This document shows, piece after piece, positions 25,511 to 33,869 of a DNA stretch of 64,000 nucleotides. The notes beneath the pieces were generated by a model. It was given only the letters and a program-made list of their open reading frames with translations. It ran no database searches and was not told the DNA's origin. Source of the DNA: Neopusillimonas maritima (GTDB lineage Bacteria > Pseudomonadota > Gammaproteobacteria > Burkholderiales > Burkholderiaceae_B). The stretch is taken from the NCBI RefSeq assembly GCF_040930455.2, contig NZ_CP170494.1; one strand, 5' to 3'. Within the stretch, counting starts at the first letter, position 1; every line of letters begins with the position of its first letter. Both the position numbers and the translations under genes were made by a program.

Positions 25511-27427
25511 ATGGATTTCTCAGGATTTTTGGTTCAGCTACTGAACGGCCTGGCAGGCGCGTCGTCGCTTTTTCTGGTCGCCGCAGGGTTGTCATTGATT
25601 TTTGGTGTTACCCGCATCGTTAACTTCGCACACGGCTCATTTTATATGGTCGGTATATATGTTGCGTATTCGTTGGTGATGCATTTGGAAGATTCGCTGG
25701 GCTTTTGGCCGGCCATTGTTTTGGCGGCGATCCTGGTGGGCGTCTTTGGCGCACTGATTGAAATTTTCCTGTTACGTCGTATTTATCACGCGCCGGAATT
25801 GTTCCAGTTGCTGGCCACGTTTGCCGTTGCCTTAATGGTGCGCGATGCCGTTTTATGGTTCTGGGGGCCGGAAGAACTGCTTGGCCCGCGTGCGCCGGGC
25901 CTGGAAGGCGCCGTTGAAATTTTGGGCCGGCAGTTTCCCGAATATGACTTGTTCCTGATTGCCGTGGGCCCCGTGTTCCTGGGTTTGTTGTGGTTATTGT
26001 TAACACGCACAAAATGGGGCACGCTGGTACGCGCAGCAACGCAAGATCGCTCTATGGTCAGTGCGTTAGGGGTGAACCAAGCCTGGTTGTTTACGGCGGT
26101 ATTTGCCTTGGGCGCTGCTTTGGCTGCACTGGGCGGCGCTTTGCAACTGCCGCGTGAGCCGGCCAACCTTGAAATGGATATCCATATTATTGGCGCCGCT
26201 TTTGTCATCGTGGTGGTGGGTGGCATGGGTTCCATCACCGGTGCTTACATTGCTGCGTTATTAATTGCCGAGCTTAAAGCTATCTGTATGTGGCTGGGTT
26301 TGGTCGAAATATTCGGCTTCGAGATTTCATTCTCGAAGCTAACGCTGGTGGTTGAATTCCTGGTGATGGCGGTCGTGTTGATCATCCGACCATGGGGTTT
26401 GCTGGGCAGGGCGCCTTCCGCAGGGCATAATGCCAATGCGGGGGAGATGCCGTTGATTCCAGCCAGTAAAGCTTTCAAAATCGGCGCGGCTATTTTGGTA
26501 TTGTTCCTGGTTGCAACGCCTGAAATTTTCTCGGATTTCCCGTACCTCACCGTACTGCTGAATGACATTCTCATAGCAAGCCTTTTCGCCACCAGTTTGT
26601 ATTTCATTATGGGTCCGGGCGGCATGCACTCGTTCGGCCATGCGGCTTACTTTGGTTTGGGGGCTTACGGTGCGGCGTTGCTGGTTAAAACGTTGGGCGT
26701 CCCCATGGAACTTGCACTGGTCTTAGGGCCGGTTGTTGCCGGCATTGGCGCGCTTATTTTCGGCTGGTTCGCAGTTCGCCTAAGTGGCGTGTACCTGGCC
26801 ATGTTGACACTGGCCGTCGCCCAGATTGTGTGGGCGGTTGTGTTCCAGTGGGATGACTTTACCGGCGGCAGTAACGGCTTAACCGGTGTGTGGCCGTCGG
26901 AATGGTTGTCGGATAAAACCACTTATTACTACCTGACATTGGGGCTCACCCTGGTGGGGATATTGTGGTTGCGACGTGTGTTGTTCTCGCCGTTTGGTTA
27001 CGCCATGCGGGCCGGTCGAGACTCGCCGCTGCGTGCCGATGCAATTGGCATCAATGTGAAGCGAATTCACTGGTACGGCTTTGTTTACGGCGGTATTGTG
27101 GCGGGTCTGGCAGGGTCACTGTTTGCCTTTTCGAAAGGAAGTATTGCGCCCGAGACACTTTATGTAAACCGCTCGATCGACGGCCTGGTCATGGTGTTGC
27201 TGGGTGGTATGCAGAACTTGATGGGGCCGATTGTGGGCGCGGTGTCGTTTACGTGGCTGCATGATACGGTGGCGCGCAACACCGATTTCTGGCGCGCCAT
27301 GTTGGGCGGCATTATCCTGATTCTGGTGCTGCTGTTCCCGCTGGGTATTGCCGGAACCATTAAACAAGTGGTTGAGCATTTCAGTCGTAAGCCGGCTGGG
27401 TCAGCGCAAGCCGGGAGGGCATCATGA
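25511..27427 (+). CDS. Fused Liv-type ABC permease (LivH-LivM in one chain)
   Basis: A 638-residue membrane protein joining both permease subunits. Residues 1-300 are LivH-like ('GLSLIFGVTRIVNFAHGSFYM', partial; 'VVVVGGMGSITGAYIAALL', partial), a hydrophilic linker near 300-320 ('GRAPSAGHNANAGEMP') follows, and residues 320-625 are LivM-like ('GPGGMHSFGHAAYFGLGAYGA', partial; 'LLGGMQNLMGPIVGA'). The reading frame is open throughout, so this is a true fusion and not a frameshift artefact within the given sequence. The stop overlaps the ATPase start (ATGA). Confidence 0.92.
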   Translation: MDFSGFLVQLLNGLAGASSLFLVAAGLSLIFGVTRIVNFAHGSFYMVGIYVAYSLVMHLEDSLGFWPAIVLAAILVGVFGALIEIFLLRRIYHAPELFQLLATFAVALMVRDAVLWFWGPEELLGPRAPGLEGAVEILGRQFPEYDLFLIAVGPVFLGLLWLLLTRTKWGTLVRAATQDRSMVSALGVNQAWLFTAVFALGAALAALGGALQLPREPANLEMDIHIIGAAFVIVVVGGMGSITGAYIAALLIAELKAICMWLGLVEIFGFEISFSKLTLVVEFLVMAVVLIIRPWGLLGRAPSAGHNANAGEMPLIPASKAFKIGAAILVLFLVATPEIFSDFPYLTVLLNDILIASLFATSLYFIMGPGGMHSFGHAAYFGLGAYGAALLVKTLGVPMELALVLGPVVAGIGALIFGWFAVRLSGVYLAMLTLAVAQIVWAVVFQWDDFTGGSNGLTGVWPSEWLSDKTTYYYLTLGLTLVGILWLRRVLFSPFGYAMRAGRDSPLRADAIGINVKRIHWYGFVYGGIVAGLAGSLFAFSKGSIAPETLYVNRSIDGLVMVLLGGMQNLMGPIVGAVSFTWLHDTVARNTDFWRAMLGGIILILVLLFPLGIAGTIKQVVEHFSRKPAGSAQAGRAS

Positions 27428-28206
27428 GTTTGTTATCAGTAACCGGTTTAGGTAAATCGTTCGGCGGGGTAAAAGCCGTTGATGGTATTAATTTCGAATT
27501 GCATTCAGGCGAGTTGCTGGCTTTAATCGGGCCCAACGGTGCAGGCAAGTCCACCACTTTCAATATGGTGAATGGGCAGTTGAAAGCAGATCGGGGTTCC
27601 ATCAAGCTCAATGGTAAAGAGCTCATTGGTATGCCGCCGCGAGATATCTGGCGCATGGGTGTGGGCCGTACATTTCAGATCGCCGCCACCTTTTCTTCGT
27701 TTACCGTGGTCGAGAACGTGCAGCTTGCGTTGCTGTCGTCAGATAACCTCTTGCTTGCCACCTGGCGGCGCGCTACCGGCCACAAGCGGCAGGAAGCCAT
27801 GGATTTGTTGGCGCAGGTGGGTATGGCCGAACAAGCCGATCGACCTTGCAGCGAACTGGCCTATGGTGACGTCAAGCGGGTGGAGTTGGCGATTGCCATT
27901 GCCAATGATCCGAAGTTATTGCTTATGGACGAGCCAACAGCGGGCATGGCCCCCAAAGAGCGTAACGACCTTATGGCCCTGACCAAGCAGTTGGTCATCG
28001 ATCGCGATATGGCCGTGCTTTTCACGGAGCACAGCATGGATGTGGTTTTTGCCTATGCAGATCGCATGATCGTGTTGGCGCGGGGAAGGCTCATTGCCGA
28101 AGGCAAGCCGGACGAAATTCGTGACCATCCCAAGGTACAGGAAGTCTACTTCGGCACCGGGAAAACGTTTGAAAAGAAAACATTGCAAAAGGAGTCGGCT
28201 GAATGA
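27424..28206 (+). CDS. Liv-type ABC ATPase, LivG family
   Basis: A 260-residue ATPase: Walker A 'GPNGAGKST', signature region 'LAYGDVKRVELA', Walker B 'LLLMDEPTAGM' and switch 'LFTEHSMD'. The signature 'YGDVKR' is the usual degenerate LivG form. It is coupled by 4-base overlaps to the fused permease before it and the second ATPase after it. Confidence 0.92.
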   Translation: MSLLSVTGLGKSFGGVKAVDGINFELHSGELLALIGPNGAGKSTTFNMVNGQLKADRGSIKLNGKELIGMPPRDIWRMGVGRTFQIAATFSSFTVVENVQLALLSSDNLLLATWRRATGHKRQEAMDLLAQVGMAEQADRPCSELAYGDVKRVELAIAIANDPKLLLMDEPTAGMAPKERNDLMALTKQLVIDRDMAVLFTEHSMDVVFAYADRMIVLARGRLIAEGKPDEIRDHPKVQEVYFGTGKTFEKKTLQKESAE

Positions 28207-28937
28207 GCGGCGCGCAAATATTGTTAGAGGCCAAGCGCCTGGAGGCCTGGTATGGCGCGGCTCAAATTCTGTTCGGGTTTGATTTGCATGTGAATCGCGG
28301 CGAGGTGGTTGCCCTGATGGGGCGCAATGGAGCCGGCAAATCCACTACGCTTAAAACCATTATGGGGATGCTTGATAAGCGGCGTGGCGACATTCGCTTT
28401 CTGGGGCACGATATCTCGAAAACCGAACCGTACCATGCCGCGCGCCTGGGGTTGGCTTTCGTGCCCGAAGACCGCCGCATCTTCACTGACCTGACGGTGA
28501 TGGAGAATTTGTCGGTAGGGCGTCAGCCCCCCAGAAGCTGGAGTGACGGGAGCGCCGCACCCGAGTGGACCCATGAGCAACTGTTCAAGCTGTTTCCCAA
28601 TTTGGGCGAAATGCCGCATCGCCCCGGTGGGCGAATGAGCGGTGGCGAACAGCAAATGCTAACGGTCGCCCGTGCGCTAATGGGCAATCCCTTTCTTGTT
28701 CTGCTTGATGAGCCCTCCGAAGGGGTTGCTCCGGTGATTGTTGAGCAGATGGTGCAGATGATTATGGAGCTTAAAGAGCGCGGCGTCAGTATTTTGCTTT
28801 CTGAGCAGAACATGCATTTTGCCGAGTTGGTGTCCGATCGTGCCTATGTTCTTGAAAAAGGGCAGATGGTCTACCAGGCTTCCATGCAGGAGCTGGCCGA
28901 CAACGAAGAGGTGCGCCGCGCATACCTAACCGTTTGA
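28203..28937 (+). CDS. Liv-type ABC ATPase, LivF family
   Basis: A 244-residue ATPase with Walker A 'GRNGAGKST', signature 'MSGGEQQML', Walker B 'LVLLDEPSEG' and switch 'LLSEQNM'. It closes the third importer operon and overlaps the convergent oxygenase gene by 12 bases. Confidence 0.92.
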   Translation: MSGAQILLEAKRLEAWYGAAQILFGFDLHVNRGEVVALMGRNGAGKSTTLKTIMGMLDKRRGDIRFLGHDISKTEPYHAARLGLAFVPEDRRIFTDLTVMENLSVGRQPPRSWSDGSAAPEWTHEQLFKLFPNLGEMPHRPGGRMSGGEQQMLTVARALMGNPFLVLLDEPSEGVAPVIVEQMVQMIMELKERGVSILLSEQNMHFAELVSDRAYVLEKGQMVYQASMQELADNEEVRRAYLTV

Positions 28938-29552
28938 TAGCAAAAAGTCGTCGCGCAGCCAGCCGGTCAGACTCCAACGGGGTTTGCGCCCCGGCAAGAC
29001 CTCATGCCAGACCAAATCACTGCGGAAGACAACAAGCCTGCCCGGCGCCGGAATAAGCCGGGTGGCTTGTTCAATCGGGGTGTTTTCGGGTCCATACAGG
29101 CACAACTCTCCGCCGTCGTCGGCCGTCCAGTTTTCGTTCAGGTATAAAACGACTGAGATCTTTCGGTGTGGGTTGTTACGATGCTGATCCAGGTGTTTTT
29201 TATAGCCAAAGCCTGGTTCGTAATGGGCAAAGTGAAACTCCTGGCTGCGTAAACCCAGAAAGTAAGTCGCATTCAGTGTGTTCTGCAGGTGGGTGGCGAA
29301 AGCCAGAAAATCCTGTATGGCCGCCTGTGGCATGTGTGCGTCAAGCCAGCATATCTGGTCGCCCCGTATTACCGGGTCGGCCTTTTTTGTGGCCAGATGG
29401 CCGATATGGGCGGCGTGGAAAAGACCACGCTTCCAAAACAGGCCCGCAATGTCCAGTAACTGGGCCCGCAATGAGTCGCAAATGAGTGTGTCGCAATAGG
29501 CCCAGCCCTGTGTTTCCAGGTCGTTTAGAAAGCCTTCGGGAAGTGTATCCAA
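28926..29552 (-). CDS. 2-oxoglutarate/Fe(II)-dependent oxygenase, prolyl-hydroxylase-like
   Basis: A 208-residue enzyme of the 2OG-Fe(II) superfamily. The iron triad is His120-x-Asp122 ('KKHLDQH') and His183 ('VWHEV'), and Arg192 is placed to bind 2-oxoglutarate. 'YEPGFGYKKHLD' and 'VVLYLNENWTADDGGEL' (partial) fit the P4H/PKHD-type group that hydroxylates proteins. The only start available is a TTG at 29552, with AGG eleven bases upstream. Substrate unknown; it appears monocistronic. Confidence 0.82.
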   Translation of the reverse strand: MDTLPEGFLNDLETQGWAYCDTLICDSLRAQLLDIAGLFWKRGLFHAAHIGHLATKKADPVIRGDQICWLDAHMPQAAIQDFLAFATHLQNTLNATYFLGLRSQEFHFAHYEPGFGYKKHLDQHRNNPHRKISVVLYLNENWTADDGGELCLYGPENTPIEQATRLIPAPGRLVVFRSDLVWHEVLPGRKPRWSLTGWLRDDFLLSNG

Positions 29553-29660
29553 AGTGATGCGCCTAAAGTCAGAAGTTTAAGCGATCTTGTTGGTGCGGCG
29601 GAATATTTCAAGAGTAAAATATTTTTAGAACAATAACGATTCGACGCCCAAGGAGGTTAA

Positions 29661-30665
29661 ATGGCAAATGCAGGAACGTTAAAGGTATGTGTTGCCGGTG
29701 CGGGCGCGATTGGTTGTACGGTTGCTGCACGGCTGGCCATGGCCGGAGTCTCTGTAAATGTGTTGGCGCGTGGCGCCGCCTTAAAGGCAATTACCGCAAA
29801 TGGGATTACGCTTGCCGATCTTGAAGGCGAACACCTCGCTCCGGTGCGGGCTAGCAGCCGGGCAGGCGAGTTTGGCGTGCAAGATATTATTTTTGTTTGT
29901 ACGAAAGCGCAGTCGTTGGCCCGAATTCTGCCCGACTTGCAGCCTATTATCGGGCCGGATACCGTGGTGGTTCCTATGGTGAATGGCGTACCGTGGTGGT
30001 ACTTTCACGGTATCGGGGGGCAATTCGATGGCCGCACGGTGCAGGCGCTCGATTCAAGCGGCGAACTGGCGAAGATGGTTCCGCTCAAGCATGTGGTGGG
30101 ATGTGTGGTGTTTATTACTTCGGAAGTGACGGCACCCGGGGTGGTGAAGTCGTCCACACCGCATCTGCTGATTTTTGGTGAACCGAACAATACGTATTCA
30201 GCACGACTTGATCGAATAAAAACAGTGTTCGAGGCCAGTGGGATTGAAGCGCGGGTAACCGACCAAATTCGCGACCCGCTGTGGGCCAAAATGATTGCCA
30301 ATTTAACGTCCAACCCACTGTCTGTGGTGGCGCGAGCCACACTGCAGGATATTTACACTGATCCTGGTTTAAAGCGTATTGCGATCAAGATCCTGCACGA
30401 GGGGTTAACGGTGGCTGCTGCGTATGGGGCCCGAATTCAGTATGACCCTCATACGTTCATGGAGCTGGCGGCCGGCATGGGTGCGGTGCGAACGTCCATG
30501 CTGCAGGATTTCGACAAGGGCATCACACTTGAACTGGCGGCGATTGGCGATGCGTTTATGGAGTTGGCAGACCTGATGGATATTGCCATGCCGGTTACGC
30601 GCGATATTGTGTCGATGGCGCGGTTTTTAGGGCAACAGCGTGAAATAGAGGTGGTAAACGCATGA
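29661..30665 (+). CDS. Ketopantoate reductase-like NADP dehydrogenase (PanE/ApbA family)
   Basis: A 334-residue protein with an N-terminal Rossmann motif 'GAGAIGCTVAARL' (residues 11-23), the family Lys in 'CTKAQSL', 'VPMVNGVPWW', and the C-terminal active region 'LWAKMIANLTSNPLS'. AAGGAGG lies seven bases before the ATG. Many such paralogues are not in pantothenate synthesis but reduce other 2-keto acids. Its 4-base overlap with an aldolase-like gene suggests a joint catabolic role. Confidence 0.85.
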   Translation: MANAGTLKVCVAGAGAIGCTVAARLAMAGVSVNVLARGAALKAITANGITLADLEGEHLAPVRASSRAGEFGVQDIIFVCTKAQSLARILPDLQPIIGPDTVVVPMVNGVPWWYFHGIGGQFDGRTVQALDSSGELAKMVPLKHVVGCVVFITSEVTAPGVVKSSTPHLLIFGEPNNTYSARLDRIKTVFEASGIEARVTDQIRDPLWAKMIANLTSNPLSVVARATLQDIYTDPGLKRIAIKILHEGLTVAAAYGARIQYDPHTFMELAAGMGAVRTSMLQDFDKGITLELAAIGDAFMELADLMDIAMPVTRDIVSMARFLGQQREIEVVNA

Positions 30666-31414
30666 CAAGCATGAAACAAACCATTGATTGCACCGACCAA
30701 GAGTGGGACCGGCGCGAAAAGCTTGCCTATTGTTATCGGTTGGTGGATTTTTTTGGATGGACGGAAACGATCTTCAATCATATTTCCTTGCGTCTGCCGG
30801 ACCATCATTACCTGGTGAATCCCTTCGGGCTAAATTACAGTGAAGTCACCCCGGCGAATCTTTTGAAAGTCGATCTTGAAGGCAATAAGGCGGTTCCTTC
30901 AGAGTTCGATGCAAATCCCGCCGGTTTTGCCCTTCACAGTGCAGTGCATGGTGCCCGCGAAGATATTCAGTGCTTGATTCATACGCACACGACCCCTATT
31001 TCAGCTGTAGCGCAAAAGCAAGCCGGCTTTGATCACAATAACTTTTATGGTGCGCAGTTGTTCGGTCGTGTGGCGTATCACGATTTTGAAGGGATTACGC
31101 TTTTCGACGATGAAAAGGCGCGTATGCTAAGCAGCCTTGGAAGCAAGCATGTGCTGGTTCTGCGCAATCACGGGGTGGCGGTGGGCGAACGTTCCGTTGA
31201 AACGGCATTCTTCTTGCTTTGGACAGTGCAACGCGCGGCCGAAATTCAGTGTCAGGCGGCGTCGATGCAGGGTGAGGAAACGGTGTTGGCGAATGAGGTG
31301 CGTCAACGGTGCGCCGACCTAACCGCTATGTTGATTCGTGAAGGTGCTTTCGCCGACCGTTTTTTTAACGCAATGGTGCGTAAAATGCATGAAGAAAAAG
31401 GCGCCTCGTGGTAG
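30662..31414 (+). CDS. Class II aldolase/adducin-family protein
   Basis: A 250-residue zinc aldolase-fold protein with metal-binding 'IHTHTTP' and 'RNHGVAVGE'. The family covers sugar-phosphate aldolases as well as decarboxylases acting on aromatic or keto acids, so the substrate is open. It is translationally coupled to the ketopantoate-reductase-like gene. Confidence 0.83.
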   Translation: MTSMKQTIDCTDQEWDRREKLAYCYRLVDFFGWTETIFNHISLRLPDHHYLVNPFGLNYSEVTPANLLKVDLEGNKAVPSEFDANPAGFALHSAVHGAREDIQCLIHTHTTPISAVAQKQAGFDHNNFYGAQLFGRVAYHDFEGITLFDDEKARMLSSLGSKHVLVLRNHGVAVGERSVETAFFLLWTVQRAAEIQCQAASMQGEETVLANEVRQRCADLTAMLIREGAFADRFFNAMVRKMHEEKGASW

Positions 31415-31446
31415 CGCCCTTAATAATGGGATGGCTGGGTACTTGA

Positions 31447-31560
31447 ATGACAACCGGTGAAGTAATTGTTCTTGCCCTGCTGGGCGCGGGTTTGATTTGT
31501 TCCATTACACTTTTTGTGTGGCTTGTGCGCATGCTGCGCAAAGACCGTTCGAACAAATAA
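31447..31560 (+). CDS. Small single-pass membrane protein (37 residues), hypothetical
   Basis: A 37-residue ORF with one strongly hydrophobic helix ('VIVLALLGAGLICSITLFVW', residues 6-25) and a basic C-terminal tail (RMLRKDRSNK), a typical inside-positive small membrane protein. It starts 33 bases after the aldolase stop and ends 20 bases before the convergent antiporter stop. The ribosome site is poor, so its expression is uncertain. Not recognised. Confidence 0.45.
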   Translation: MTTGEVIVLALLGAGLICSITLFVWLVRMLRKDRSNK

Positions 31561-31571
31561 CCCGCGCGCCC

Positions 31572-31588
31572 TTCAGCGATTAGCTGAA
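31572..31588. terminator. Short hairpin at a convergent junction
   Basis: TTCAGC-GATTA-GCTGAA spans the stop codon of the leftward antiporter and lies 12 bases beyond the small rightward ORF. It may serve as a weak two-way terminator; no T-run is present. Confidence 0.3.
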
Positions 31589-32875
31589 AGAATTCGGCAG
31601 CAGGAACATGAAGGCGGCAATGAACGTCGGCACCAGTGCCGACAGCAACAACTTCAAGGGCGAAATGGCGCCATCGGGAAAGGTGCCTTTCAAAATGGCA
31701 AAGCCGGCCGGGTTGGGGGCGTTGGCAATCACCGTTAAGCCACCGCCGGTTACCGCGCCCGCCACCAGCATATAGCGCCACAGGTCGCTGGTGCCTTCCA
31801 CCAAAGAACCCAGATACGTCAGTGCGGCGTTGTCGGTAAGGGCCGTTAAAGCCGTTGCACCCCAGAACAGTATGGTGGGCGAAAGGCCGCCCAGCAGGTC
31901 TTGCAGCCACCATTTTTGCATGCCACCCAGAACAACCAGGCCGGCCAGGAAGAAGCCAACCATTAAGCCTTCTTTAATGAGCAACTGGTTCTGGAAACGC
32001 TTGTACGCTTCGGCATAGCCGATAAACAGCATCAGCAGGCCCAGGAACATGGCTGGGTGGTGAGCAGTAAGAACAATGGCTACCAGGAAGGCCAGGTGAA
32101 TGGCCATGACGATAAGTGGCGCACGAGGGCGACGGTTGGAGCCTTCGTCGTCTTCGTTAACGCCACGGCCTGTGCCGATTTCCTTGCTAACCAGGTACTT
32201 GCGCACAATCAGGGTAAGCAGGGTGGCGTTGATAAAGACTGCAATAATGGCACGCCAGCCGAAGTGGGTGCTCATGTAGGCGGTATCCCAGCCGAAAGTG
32301 GACGCCACCATGAGTACGGGAGGGGCTGCATAAGCGGTTAGCACCCCGCCAATGGAAATGTTAACGAACAACACACCGAGCGTCATGTACTTGAAACCGG
32401 ACTGCCCAGAGCGACGGAAGTAAGCGTCGCGCAACAATAGGGCGGCCAAGGTCATGGCGGCGGGCTCGGTAATGAATGAGCCGGCCAGTGGCACGATCGA
32501 CATGGTGACGAAGAACATGGCCACTTCCATACGCATGGGCAGGAGTCGGGCAATGTATCGAACGGATACACCGACTAAATCAAGGATCGGTTTACTGGCC
32601 GCCACCACCATAATGGCAAAGACGAAAGCCGGCTCGGTGAAGTTTCGCGAGTCGATATAGCTGACGGCATCGGATGCGCCGACACTGACAATCATGAAGA
32701 CAACTAACGCGAATGCCCATACGCCGAATACGGCTTCGACCTCGGCCAACATATGCCAAAGGCCTGAATGGGGTCCGTTTTTGTTTGCCAGCCGGGCGAA
32801 AACCGGAACTGAAAAGGTATGGATAATGGCAACGGCAAAAAGAAAGGTTGCCAGTGCTTCGATAAAACTGGGCAT
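31580..32875 (-). CDS. Putative Na+/H+ antiporter family membrane protein
   Basis: A 431-residue inner-membrane protein with about eleven hydrophobic helices. 'GSFITEPAAMTLAALLL' (partial) and 'TALTDNAALTYLGSLV' with paired acidic/polar residues inside helices resemble the ion-transporter superfamily's discontinuous helices, and the sequence fits the family annotated as putative Na+/H+ antiporters (Na_H_antiport_2 type). AAGG lies eight bases before the ATG. Transport specificity is inferred. Confidence 0.75.
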   Translation of the reverse strand: MPSFIEALATFLFAVAIIHTFSVPVFARLANKNGPHSGLWHMLAEVEAVFGVWAFALVVFMIVSVGASDAVSYIDSRNFTEPAFVFAIMVVAASKPILDLVGVSVRYIARLLPMRMEVAMFFVTMSIVPLAGSFITEPAAMTLAALLLRDAYFRRSGQSGFKYMTLGVLFVNISIGGVLTAYAAPPVLMVASTFGWDTAYMSTHFGWRAIIAVFINATLLTLIVRKYLVSKEIGTGRGVNEDDEGSNRRPRAPLIVMAIHLAFLVAIVLTAHHPAMFLGLLMLFIGYAEAYKRFQNQLLIKEGLMVGFFLAGLVVLGGMQKWWLQDLLGGLSPTILFWGATALTALTDNAALTYLGSLVEGTSDLWRYMLVAGAVTGGGLTVIANAPNPAGFAILKGTFPDGAISPLKLLLSALVPTFIAAFMFLLPNSFS

Positions 32876-32897
32876 GAATCGAACCTTTTTGTTAGGC

Positions 32898-32917
32898 GCC
32901 AGGCGTGTTGGCCTGGC
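32898..32917. terminator. Hairpin downstream of ubiA
   Basis: GCCAGGC-GTGTTG-GCCTGGC is a perfect 7-base stem between the ubiA stop and the antiporter start. On the minus strand no T-run follows, so it may be a weak terminator or a stability element. Confidence 0.4.
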
Positions 32918-32942
32918 CGCCGGTTTTATGATGAATTAAATG

Positions 32943-33869
32943 CTAAAGCAGTGTGCCTGCGAGCGACGCCGCAATGATTAACACGCCGACCACCATATTC
33001 GACCTGAACAACATGAAATTATGGTCGGGGCGTGAAATACTGAAAACATACATTTGCCAGGCAAAGTGTGCGCCAATAACCGCCATGATCACAAAATAGG
33101 GCCAGGATAAATTCAGCGCAAAACCACTGTAAATCCACAGCGCCAGCGTGACGGCGTAAATACCGCTGATCCATAGTTTACCGTGTTCTGCGAACCGCAT
33201 GGCGGCCGACTTCACGCCGAGTTTCAGGTCGTCATGGACGTCGACATAAGCGTAAATGGTGTCGTAACCCACTTGCCATAGAACCGCACCCACCCAAAGG
33301 GCAATGCCTGCCGGGGGGATCGTGTTTTGGGTGTCGGACCACGCCATTAACATACCCCAGTTAAAGCCAATGCCCAGCACAACTTGCGGCCAATAAGTGA
33401 ACCGCTTGCACAGCGGGTAGATAATCACGATGGGGACGAGTGCCAGCGCCAGCCACCGGCTGTATTCGTTAATAGCCAGCAATAAAAGGGCGCACACCAC
33501 CAATTGGGCAACTAAAAAAACAAGCGCTTGCTTAAGGGTGATCTGGCCGCTGGTTAGGGGCCGGAAACGGGTGCGCTCCACCATTTTGTCGATGTCGCGA
33601 TCGAAAATATCATTAATGGTGCAACCAACGCCGCGCATGAGCAGCGCGCCCAGCGAGAAAATAAACAGCCGGAAGAGGGTGGGCCAGCCATCGGCGGCCT
33701 GTACCAAGGCGGCCAGGCAAGGCAGCAGGGTTAGCCAAGTTCCTACTGGCCGGTCGAGGCGGCACAGGCGCGCATACGGCCCCCAGGAAGCAGGCAAATA
33801 GTGCGCGACCCAGTCGTCGTGACGCATGTCCGACAGGTCGGGCAGGCCCGGATCACGTCCGGTTTTCAC
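32943..33869 (-). CDS. ubiA: 4-hydroxybenzoate polyprenyltransferase
   Basis: A 308-residue membrane prenyltransferase that attaches the polyprenyl tail to 4-hydroxybenzoate in ubiquinone synthesis. The first Mg-diphosphate motif 'NDIFDRDID' and the second 'DVHDDLKLGVKS' are clear, with eight to nine helices and 'RLDRPVGTWL' at the N-terminus. Its ATG overlaps the stop of the upstream aminotransferase by four bases. Ubiquinone with UbiA fits an aerobic proteobacterium. Confidence 0.95.
   Translation of the reverse strand: MKTGRDPGLPDLSDMRHDDWVAHYLPASWGPYARLCRLDRPVGTWLTLLPCLAALVQAADGWPTLFRLFIFSLGALLMRGVGCTINDIFDRDIDKMVERTRFRPLTSGQITLKQALVFLVAQLVVCALLLLAINEYSRWLALALVPIVIIYPLCKRFTYWPQVVLGIGFNWGMLMAWSDTQNTIPPAGIALWVGAVLWQVGYDTIYAYVDVHDDLKLGVKSAAMRFAEHGKLWISGIYAVTLALWIYSGFALNLSWPYFVIMAVIGAHFAWQMYVFSISRPDHNFMLFRSNMVVGVLIIAASLAGTLL

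Noticed and set aside
29661..31414. Pantothenate biosynthesis operon
   Set aside because: A PanE-like gene is present but panB/panC are not; the partner is a class II aldolase-like gene, so a catabolic role is as likely.
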